The translations under genes were made by a program, and so were the position numbers. A stretch of 64,000 nt of DNA. Source: Acephala macrosclerotiorum (lineage: Eukaryota; Ascomycota; Leotiomycetes; Helotiales; Mollisiaceae). The stretch is from assembly GCA_014904845.1 (NCBI GenBank), contig MU119211.1:44156-108155 (forward strand), written 5' to 3'. The number at the start of each line of letters is the position of its first letter. Within the stretch, counting starts at the first letter, position 1. Shown here one piece after another: positions 26,591 through 35,793 of the stretch. The notes beneath the pieces are model-generated. The model did not search any database, had not been told where the DNA came from, and was given only the letters and a program-made list of their open reading frames with translations.

Positions 26591-29500
26591 ATTATATAAA
26601 TAAAAAAATTATTACTATATTTAAAATTTTATTTAAAATTTTATAATAAAAAAACTAAAAAAAATATTAATAAAAAACGATTTTAAATTTATATAATACG
26701 ATTTAATTATATATAAAAATATTTTAATTTTTAAATTTAAATTAATTTATAAAATTAAAAATAAAATAATAAATAAATTATATAAAAAAATAAAAATCGA
26801 AATTTTAATTTTTAATAATAAATTAATAAAAAAAAATTTATAAATTTTTTAATTTTAATTTTAATTTAAAATTATAATTTTATAATAAAATTATAAAACG
26901 TTATATAAATATATATTAATTTATTATATATTTTAAATATTGTATTTTTAATTTAAAAATAAAAATTTTAATATATAATTTATATTTTTTAATTAAAAGA
27001 ATTAAAAAATATATTTAAAATTATTAATATTATAATTTAAAAATTTAAAAAATAAAAATTTTGAAAAAATATATATATTTAATTATAAAATTATATAATT
27101 ATTTAAAAAAAATTATAATATAAATAAAAAAATTAAAATAAAGAAAATCGAATTTATTAATATAAATATTATAAATTATTTTAATTAATATTAAAAATAA
27201 TAAATTTATAAAACGTATATTATATTTATTAATTATTATATAATATTAAATTTTAATTAATATAAATATAATAATTATAATAATTTTTATTATTAATATA
27301 ATTATAAAAATAATAATTTAATAAATATTATAAAAAATTTTAATTTAAATCAAATTTTATAAAATTTTATTAATATAAATAATTTTATAATTAAAATAAA
27401 AATAAAAATTTATTTTTTTAAATTAAATTTTTAAAAATATAAAAATATAATTAATTATTATTAATTAATTATATATATTATAAATTAAAAATATTTAATT
27501 ATTAATTTTATAATTTTATTAATAATAATATTAAATGTAATTTTTTAATGATAATAAATTAATTTTAAAAAAAATTTATATTTTAATAAATTTTAATTTT
27601 ATTAATTAAAATATATTAAATTATTAATATTTTTAATAATTATATAACGCGATTAATATTATAAATAAAAATTTATTAATTATATAATATTCGATTTTTT
27701 AAAATATAATATAAATAAATAATAAAAAAAGTAAAATAATATAATTTATAATATTCTTTTTATAATAATTAAAATAAATATTAAAATATATATATAAAAT
27801 AAAAAATAAATATAATAAAAATTATTAAAATTAAAAACTTTTTTTTTTTAAAGAATTATTAATTAATATTATATAAAATTATTATAATTTTATAAAAAAA
27901 TTATAATATAATTAATATAATTATAAAATCTCATTTTAAATAAATAATTTTTTATAATTATAAAATTATTTATTAAATTTATAATAAAATAAAAAATAGA
28001 ATTAAAAAATAAATTATATTTTTATTATTAATATTAAAATATATATACGTATTTATTATATATTTTAATTAAAAAAAATTAATATAAAATTTAAAAATAT
28101 ATTTATATTTTTAATTTTAAATTTAATTTTTTAAATAATTAATAATTTTTATATTTAATATATAAAAATTATAATTATTAAACGTAATATATTAATATAT
28201 TTAAATATTTTAATATTATTAATAATATTAAATATTTTTTTTAATTTTTTTAATTTTTTATTTTAAATAATAATTATATTAATTTATTTTTATAATAATT
28301 TATAATATAATAAATTAAAAATTATAATATTAAATATAAACGTTTTTTATTTTTTTATTTTTTTATATTATTTATTTTATTTTAAAAAAATTATTATTAA
28401 AATTATTTAATTAAATTAATATATATTTTATTTATAAATTATTTTAAAATTTTAAATATAAATATAAATTTATATTTATTATTTTTAAAAAACAATATAA
28501 TTTCGTAAATTATTTTTTTAAAAACAATTAAAAAATTTTAAAATTTAAAATTATTTTTTTAAAATTTTTAATCGATTTTATTAAAATAAAAAACGTTTTA
28601 ATAAAAATCAATATTATTATTTTTTAAAAATATTTTTAATATAATTAAAAAAATTATAAAAAATCCAATTATTAAATTTTTATAAATTAATATTTGATTT
28701 TTATTTATTTCGAATATTATAAACGTAAATATATAAAAAAATAAATATTTTTTATTTGTTTTTTGATTTAAATTTTTTAAATTTCGATTATTTTAAAAAA
28801 ACGAAAATAATAAAATAAAAATAATAAATTATACGATATTTATAACGTTAATAATTATTTATATTTTAAACGTATTAATTATAAAATTTATAAAATTTAC
28901 GAATATAATAAAAATTAAATATATTTAATAAACGAATATAAAATTTATTTATATTTAAAATACAATAAAAATTATAATTTTTATTATTATAAAATCATTG
29001 AAAATCGTATAATTTTTTTAATCGTTTTATAATCGATTAATTTATTATCGTTTACGAAAATTTTATAATAAAAAATAAATCGAATAATTATTTTATAATA
29101 AAAATCGTTAAATTATTACGATTTTTTTAAAAAAAAAAATTTATTATTTTAATTATAAAAAGAAATATAAATTTATTATATTATCGAATTATTAAAAATT
29201 TATAAAATATTCGAAAAAAAAATTCGAATTAAAATTTTTTTAAATTCTTTTTTTATTAAAATTTAAAAATATATTATTAATTTTTTAAAAATTTATAAAT
29301 TTAATATTTAATTTTTTATGATTAATTTATAAAAAGCGAAAATAAATAAAATATTAAAATTAAAAAAAAAAAANNNNNNNNNNAAAAAAAAAAAACAATA
29401 TAATTAATAAAAATATTATAATCGAAAAAAATAACGTAAATAAAAAAATTAAAAAAAATCTAAAAAAATAAAAAAAATAAAATAAAATAAAATAAATTAA

Positions 29501-29930
29501 AAAAATAAAATAAAATAAAAAAAATAAAAAAAAAATAAAATTCTAAAAAAATTAAAAAAATTTAAAAAAATTAAAAATATTAATATTAATTAAAAATAGA
29601 TTATTATTTAATTTATTAAAAACGTTAATAATATTATTATTCTAATTATAAACGATTAATAATTAATTGTTTTTCGAAAAAAAAATATTAAAATAATCAC
29701 GTAAATTAATATCAATTTAATTTAATATTTTATTTTAAATAATTTTTTTCTTTTAAATAATTTTTTTTCTAAACGTATTAATACATATAAACTTTTTAAA
29801 CAAAATTTACTACGCTAAAACCGTAATATATTTTATAGTGAAAACTATTATAAAAATAAAAAACTATCGAATTTCTATTAAAATGTTTTATTATTGTACA
29901 TTTTATACTCTTTTTTTGAATTAAATATTT
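26590..29930. other. Extreme AT tract (third desert)
   Basis: Roughly 3.3 kb that is almost entirely A and T. The few C and G occur mostly as CpG (ACG, TCG, CGA). No frame of note. It contains the assembly gap at 29374-29383. Its composition is more extreme than the other deserts, suggesting an older or more completely mutated repeat. Confidence 0.75.
29374..29383. other. Assembly gap (10 N) inside poly-A
   Basis: Ten N bases flanked on both sides by runs of about a dozen A. The gap size is probably a placeholder, so the true distance between the two flanks is unknown and they may not be adjacent in the genome. Confidence 0.95.
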
Positions 29931-30469
29931 AGAATCTCAATTTCATTTGCCCTTCCAATATCTTCGCATCGGCTTTTACCCACTCTCTCGTCACTTTCCG
30001 TTGTATTTTGCCTGAAGCAAGTCTCGGAACTTCATCTACAAATGTCACTCTACTCTCTCCACCGGAGAAAAAAGTGGCCGACTTTGGCACGCGAAAACAC
30101 TAAAATCCAAAGTATTTAACACTTTATTTCTCGACGTTCTATGCTTTAAAACCTCTGTAATTACGGGAATACTTCAAAAAATAGCTAATGTACATGCATA
30201 TAAAAAATATTGCAGGATTTGTTAATTGTTTATTGGCAATATTGCAAATTTGTCGCATTTGCGCACTTTGATAAAATCGGCCACTTTTGCTTTGCAACCC
30301 TGCCTTTGACCCACTCCTGAATATCAGCAGGCTTTACCTTTTGCTTCGACTCATCTTGAAAAGTAACGTAAGCCCGCGGCCACTCTTTACCATGGAGGAT
30401 AATACCTGTGACTACTGCGTTCGCGATATGCTCGTGCTCTAGTAGTAAGGCCTCTAGCTCGGTTTGGTG
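29929..30469 (-). pseudogene. Acyl-CoA ligase / AMP-binding enzyme, C-terminal domain relic
   Basis: Minus-strand pieces of the C-terminal domain (AMP-binding_C) of a 4-coumarate-CoA-ligase-type enzyme. After a plausible acceptor (CAAATAG at 30470) the exon reads ELEALLLEHEHIANAVVTGI, EWPRAYVTFQDESKQKVKPA, then DIQEWVKGRVAKQKW. The frame is then lost for about 220 bp and resumes with RVTFVDEVPRLASGKIQRKV, carrying the A10 motif with the catalytic Lys in SGKIQR, and ends at TAA 29931-29929. The adenylation domain is absent; AT deserts flank it. The interrupting segment (30069-30290) has inverted-repeat ends. Only a tail of the gene survives, so it cannot be active. Confidence 0.7.
30069..30290. 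mobile_element. Possible MITE interrupting the acyl-CoA-ligase relic
   Basis: Ends are imperfect inverted repeats: AAAAGTGGCCGACTTT at the left and the reverse complement of AAAAGTGGCCGATTTT at the right, about 220 bp apart. The homologous coding sequence stops at one end and resumes at the other. No clear target-site duplication, because the flanks are A/T runs. A degenerate intron is the alternative. Confidence 0.4.
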
Positions 30470-30549
30470 CTATTTGCAAAATATTTACTTTGATTATTTT
30501 TTACTTGTTATTATTATTATTATTATTAATTTTTTTAAAAAAGTTTTTT

Positions 30550-30581
30550 TTATTGCCTGTCCGGCTTATTGCCTGTCCGGC
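30550..30581 (+). repeat. 16-bp tandem duplication
   Basis: TTATTGCCTGTCCGGC occurs twice without spacer (30550-30565, 30566-30581), just after a short TTA microsatellite. It could be a target duplication left by an excised element, or simple slippage. Confidence 0.7.
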
Positions 30582-30949
30582 TCAAGGACTAATATCAACT
30601 TTTTTTATATGCACGTGACATCAACACTTCTTACAATGAGCGATTTCACCCAAATTTAACCGAGGTGCCCAAATGCAGCGATTTGATTGGTCTGTTAAGG
30701 AATTCGGCAGTCCCGTGACTTCGGACTAATATGCAGCCGATCCGGTGAAGAACACCAAAACTTCAATAAATGTGCGACTACAGTTATGAGTTATTTACTA
30801 ATACAAATCATATAAGAGTTGCCAATAAGTTGAAACTCAATTAAATACCTTTAGATTTCAAGTTTAAAGTAATTCTATTAAGCCGTTGTTGTGCAAATCA
30901 ATAGAATATAGTCGCACTCAGCCAAAATCGCGACCGCAAAACTCTCCTA

Positions 30950-31660
30950 AGTGAGTTTCTGCCTTAGGCACTAAAGCCGGCAACCGCTCTCTCCGGTGCG
31001 AAACACCAAAACTCTCTAAGTGGGTTTCTGCCTTAGGCATTAAGGCACTCACTTAAGTGCTGGATATCTCTATAGCTGCGCAGCTTTCAAGGGGGGTCCT
31101 AGGGGGTCTCCCCCTAGAATTATATACTAAGTAAAGTAATCTAAATTGATTGAATCGATCGTAGCAACTTAATATAAGAGATGGGGGTCCTAGGGAGTGT
31201 CTCCCTAGTAATGTGAGACTCCGCAGTAAGTGCGTTTCTGCCTAAGGCTCTAAGGCAACAAAACACTTCTATTCAAGCTATATAGTTGCGCAGCTCTCAA
31301 GGGGGGTCCCAGGGGGTCTCCCCCTGGAATATATAATAAGTAAATTGATTAAATCGATCGTAGTAGCTTAATATAAGAAACGGGGGTCCCAGGGGGTGTC
31401 CCCCTGGTGTGAAGCTCTGCTAGAAGTGCGTTCTTGCCTAAGGCGCTAAGGCACTTAAGTGCTGGATATTTTTACAACTGCGCAGCTCTCGAGGGGGGTC
31501 CCAGGGGGTCTCCCCCTGGAATTATATACTAAGTAGAGTGATTTAAATTAATTGAATTGATCGTAGTAACTCGATATAAAAGACGGGGGTCCCAGGGGGT
31601 GTCCCCCTAGTAATATGAGGCTCCGCAGTAAGTGTGTTTCTGCCTTAGGCACTAAGGAGC
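30950..31660 (+). repeat. Tandem array of GC-rich hairpin units (about 3 units of ~200 bp)
   Basis: Each unit carries two strong hairpins: an 8-bp GC-rich stem with loop TCT, then about 70-80 bp later a similar stem with loop TGT. Stems are at 31099-31117, 31190-31208, 31309-31327, 31389-31407, 31501-31519 and 31592-31610; most are CCAGGGGG/CCCCCTGG or CTAGGGGG/CCCCCTAG. Between them lies a conserved AT segment with 'GATCGTAG' and 'ATATAA', and short palindromes of the form TGCCTAAGGC-N-CTAAGGCA. Unit spacing is 210 and 193 bp. No protein frame. It resembles GC clusters or hairpin elements known from some fungal mitochondrial genomes, so a nuclear mitochondrial insertion or a satellite are both possible. 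Confidence 0.75.
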
Positions 31661-31859
31661 TTATCAGCTTATCGGCTTTACCGCCCGGCAGAATCTGGAA
31701 CTTCAATAACTATTCCAACTTCAAATGCCTATATTCAAATGCCTATAAAACGCTCAAATTGAGAGCTTTTAACTTGAAACTTGAAATAGAAGTAGATTAC
31801 TAAAGTCGAAGACTTTGTAGCCCCCCGCGAGGCCTGCGGAGCAAAATGTGCATCGAGTA

Positions 31860-31925
31860 CCGGAAGAAAGGGCCCGTCCGCTATTGGCTCGCTTAGCGAG
31901 CCGCCGGACGGGCCCTTTCTTTCGG
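31860..31925. repeat. Large nested palindrome (21-bp arms with an inner hairpin)
   Basis: Left arm 31860-31880 and right arm 31905-31925 are reverse complements at 20 of 21 positions (core GAAAGGGCCCGTCCG). Between them GGCTCGC-TTA-GCGAGCC (31886-31902) forms a second perfect 7-bp stem. AT-rich DNA starts directly afterwards, so the palindrome marks a composition boundary. Confidence 0.85.
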
Positions 31926-31929
31926 AACG

Positions 31930-32280
31930 AGAGAAACATTTTATTTATAACGTTTTTAATTTAAAATTTAAAATTTATAAAATTTCAAATAAATTTATTA
32001 AATACGTATTAAAATATTAAATTATTAATTTTATATACGAATAATTATATTATTTAATATTAAAAATTAAACAATTTAATTAATTAAAATATAATTATTA
32101 TATAACGTATATTATTAATAAATTATTAATATTATTTAAACATTTATATAATTTTTATTTAATACATTATTATTTATATTTATTTATTTTTGTAATATTT
32201 AATTAAATTAAATTTTTTTAAAAAATAATTTAATAATTTAATTATTTAAAGTAAAAAATAAAAAAGTTGTAATAAACTAA
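31930..32280. other. Short AT-rich tract, no gene
   Basis: About 350 bp of AT-rich DNA separating the palindrome from the HET pseudogene. No frame or repeat boundary is recognisable. Confidence 0.6.
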
Positions 32281-32315
32281 GCGAGGTGGCCGGGATTGGG
32301 AGGGCACGGACTTAT

Positions 32316-33120
32316 CTACTTATTCTTATCACATAGCCGGAAGGCGTATTGTCGACGCGACGTATATAGTGAGAGGTCTGGCAATTTGGAAGCGGTCTTC
32401 GGTAGTAAAAAGTTGAAGCTCAAGCAGAATATAGCGTTGCTAAAAACCTCCCACAAGATCTCATCTCTCCCAGAGAGCAGTACCGACGACGGCGGACCCA
32501 GGTGAATCTCCTGCCAGATCCAGATCCTCCCAAACCACGAACGTCCCAGCAAGTGCGAAACTGCGCTAATCTGCCTTGCATCGAGCGGGAGATTGCGACG
32601 CACTTGAGCCCAGTGCGAGCTCTCATGCCCTTCTAGAGCAGGCTTCATAGTGTACGCCGGCCAATTGACTACGATACTCTCCCCTATCTTATTTATCATC
32701 TTCATCGCCAGCGGGCTCTCATTCTCCTCCTCGCCTATCCAAGCCACGACCCGCGTAGCCAGGCTGTATATACTCGACATGCGCTTCACCTGCTGACTGC
32801 GCTCATGTAGATCCTGCTGGTTGACGCACACGGCGTTGATCCAGAGGACTCATGGGGAGGATTCATAGCGCAGGTAGTGGAGGGCGGTGAAGAGGTTGGA
32901 TGTAATTGCGAGGGTGGAGCTGGAGATGTTGATAGTGGGAAGTGAGAGAGGGGAGCCCCCAGGTGTAGGAGAGGGCTTCGAAAACAGGGATGTTAGTGGG
33001 TGTGAGAGGGACGTGGGAGAGGGTGATGTGGATGAGGTCTTGAAAGTGGCCAGGAAGTAACGTCAGGATCTGGATGTCGTCTTTGCCTGTCCGTGGGGCG
33101 TACTGGTATGGAGATGACAT
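32316..33120 (-). pseudogene. HET-domain (heterokaryon incompatibility) gene, truncated and broken
   Basis: Starts at ATG 33120 in the context CGCCACCATG, with the typical N-terminus MSSPYQYAPRTGKDDIQILT and PVFEALSYTWG, the first HET-domain block. A one-base frameshift lies near 32940. Past it the reading is TSNLFTALHYLRYESSP, then TGA at 32852-32850, where Arg is expected, then VLWINAVCVNQQDLHERSQQ and RVVAWIGEE, the second block. The frame runs on to 32316 and ends in non-homologous sequence next to an AT tract, so most of the C-terminal region is missing. The stop is explained by C-to-T at a CGA codon. HET proteins trigger cell death upon non-self recognition; this copy cannot make one. 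Confidence 0.8.
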
Positions 33121-33388
33121 GGTGGCGATGATGGATGGTGAAAGAGTTGGGACTCGAGCCTTAAAATATCAAGGATGTCCTTCGCGCAGTGTCACTCGTG
33201 TCTGAAGTCAGACCGAGTACAGGAGCTTATCCTCTCCCTCTCAAAGAAGCAAGAACGAACAACCATCTAAGGTTAAAGCCCTCAGCCTCGTCGAAGTCGC
33301 TCTCGGCACTCTTATGATCTTCGTATCATGAACGCGAGCTCCGAGACCGATCTGAGATTGCAGAGCTGAGGTCGTGGTCACAGGTCCC

Positions 33389-33516
33389 AGATACGTAGCT
33401 GAAGCGTTTGCCTGAGGAGAATTGGGCATCCCGTCCGCTCTGCCATACACAAGCCTGAGATCGGTAGACTAGTAGTTGGGTGGGTGACCACCAGCGAATC
33501 CCTACTGTTGTATGTC
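33389..33516 (+). rRNA. 5S rRNA-derived gene, possibly a pseudogene
   Basis: The 3' two-thirds match fungal 5S rRNA well: ATCCCGTCCGCTCTGCCATA, then TAGTAGTTGGGTGGGTGACC (internal Pol III promoter region), CAGCGAATCCCTACTGTTGT and a T-run terminator. The 5' part starts AGATACG and then departs from the usual ACATACGACCA form, making the unit about 8 nt longer than the usual ~119-120 nt. It could be a variant dispersed 5S gene, or a pseudogene with a rearranged 5' end. Dispersed single 5S genes are normal in filamentous ascomycetes. Confidence 0.7.
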
Positions 33517-33823
33517 TTTTTTGGATTTTTTGGTAATGAAACGCGAAAAAGCGTGTTTTGGTGCAGAGCATGTTTTGGCACGGGATCTCGGTTAAAAAGT
33601 TGAGGCCTTGTCTTGTGATGCCGTTTCAATCGTACCCCTCTGACTGCAGCAAGAAGCGAGTGGCTCCGGATGCGGAGTACAAGCCTATACATTTCGGCAT
33701 TTTGTTTCCGAGGGTATTTGAAGAAAAGAAAGACATACGACAGTCAGCAGAGGAATCTAAAACCCAACATATTCCAAGTCCCATTCAGCCAATTGCTGGG
33801 AATCCTAGCGATCGTTTTCCTGC

Positions 33824-35619
33824 ATGGACGCCACTGAGAAAAGCCGAAAAGATGACTCGGCCGGAATCACCACATCCAAGGACACCAAGCTCTTAGTTGA
33901 GCCTCAACAAAATGACCCAGCGCCTCCTATGCCGTATTCAACCTTCACCAAATCGCAGAAGCGACTCATTGTCTTTTTGATCGCATTTGCTGGCATGTTT
34001 TCCCCGCTTAGCAGCTTCATCTACTACCCGGCAATCACCTCTCTTTCTAAAGATCTTCATGTCTCGATCGAGTTGATCAATCTTACAATCACATCGTATA
34101 TGGTTATTTCTGGTATTGCACCCGCAGTCATTGGGGACTTAGCAGATATGACTGGACGTCGCTGGGTGTATATTCTAACCTTGGCAATCTACTGTGCGGC
34201 TGATGTGGGACTGGCCTTGCAACGGAGCTGGCCGGCTTTGTTGGTTCTGAGGATGGTGCAGAGTGTTGGTAGCTCAGGTATGCAAAGTTTTGACGTGGTG
34301 GGGAATACCTTGCTAATCTAGCAAATAGCTACCATTTCTATTGCTTACGGTGTAGTGGCAGACATTGCAAGCCCGGCTGAGCGGGGGTCTTTTGTTGGAG
34401 CAGTTCTTTGTGGGTCAGTCAATCCTGTGCTTCATAGCTGCTACGATGGAGTCTATTGACACCCTCCTGCAGTCCAAATGTTGCTCCTAGTTTGGGCCCA
34501 GTCCTGGGAGGCGCTCTCTCTCAACATGCAGGATGGTGGTGGATATTCTGGCTCCTGGCCCTGCTCTCTGGCCTCTGCCTCCTACTGATCGTGTTCTTCC
34601 TCCCGGAAACATCTCGTCTCATTGTTGGGAATGGAAGTATTATAATGGCATGGTATCATCAGACTGCCTTATCACTCTTACGGCGGACGTACTCGGATGC
34701 TCAAAGCAAAAGCGATGCAGAAAGCCTCCCGAAACGCAAATTCCACATTCCGAATCCAATCACTTGTCTGAAACTGTTGTTTCATAGAAGCACAGCACTC
34801 ATTGTCTTGGTTAATGGAATTTTCTATATGGCATATGGTTGCATCCAAGCCTCGATGTCTTCGCTGTTCATTCGGCTCTACGCATTGAACCAGCTTGAAG
34901 CGGGGCTTATCTACCTCCCTTTCGGTGCTGGATGTGCTCTTGCATCTTTCCTCTCCGGTATTGTCTCCTTCGGTGTCCATACACATCTGCGTCTCTTTCG
35001 AATTGTTTGTCTGACAATCTCCAGGCCATATCATGAACTGGGACTACCGTCGCACAGCTAGAGACTATGACTTCGTCATTGACAAAGTTGCAGGAGACGA
35101 CGTGACACGTTTCCCAATTGAGAGAGCTAGATATCGAAATATCTGGTATCCAGTCATTATCAGCAGTGCATGCATTGTAGGATACGGCTGGGCGCTCCAC
35201 ACCCGTGTGGTGAGTCAGGTTTTCCTTATACGACTTAAAAGTGCTAATTGTGTGAAGTCTATTGCGGTGCCTTTGATCTTGCAATTCTTGATTGGAGCTA
35301 TGATCTCGGTGGTGTTTAATGTAAGCCAAAATTCTCTACCTAGATCCACAGTTCAGTTGCTGACTGAAGTCAGATGTGCGGCACTTTACTCGTTGACCTC
35401 CATCCTACATCTCCTGCCAGTGCGCAAGCCGCTCTCAACATTGTGCGATGTAGTCTCTCAGCCGGCGGCCTGGCTTTACTTCAGATTGTGATTGATTGCG
35501 TCGGTGTGGGATGGTGCTTCACTATCTTTGCAGGGCTTTGCATCAGTATGTTGCTGCCAATTTGGACCGTTTACAGATATGGGATGATGTGGAGAAAAGC
35601 TAAGATTGTCACTAGATAA
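33824..35619 (+). CDS. MFS transporter, DHA1-type multidrug/quinidine-resistance-like, six exons, intact
   Basis: Exons 33824-34277, 34329-34413, 34473-34957, 35025-35209, 35258-35320 and 35374-35619 join to 1518 nt, 505 aa plus stop; the introns are 48-67 bp. The cytosolic N-terminus is followed by the first membrane helix (LIVFLIAFAGMFSPLSSFIY). The MFS motif A is GDLADMTGRRWVY between helices 2 and 3. 'VQSVGSSATISIAYGVVADI' spans the first splice and 'PNVAPSLGPVLGGALSQHAG' is the motif-C-like proline/glycine block. A hydrophilic central loop lies around residues 255-300, with further helices after it. This layout is that of 12-helix proton antiporters of the DHA1 family, exporting drugs or metabolites at the plasma membrane. 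All splice junctions keep the frame, so it should be functional. It converges with the NLR gene, 174 bp away. Confidence 0.88.
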
Positions 35620-35793
35620 GACGCGAGTGCGTACTCATAGATGATCGGCATTCAGTGCTCAATAGATAATGCGTTCTTGCCTTTATGTTTGATTATTAAT
35701 ATTCGTGAGACTGTTTCGAGTAAAAGTGGAAAACTTCTACTTATGGTACAATGACTCCTAACTCCTTGCATGCAACCCCCTCGCCCAGATCCA

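Noticed and set aside
30950..31660. CRISPR array or coding repeat
   Set aside because: Units are about 200 bp with hairpins, not short direct repeats with unique spacers, and the host looks fungal; no protein frame spans the units.
30950..31925. Firm call of a mitochondrial insertion
   Set aside because: Resemblance to mitochondrial GC clusters is only by general character; no mitochondrial gene is present to prove it.
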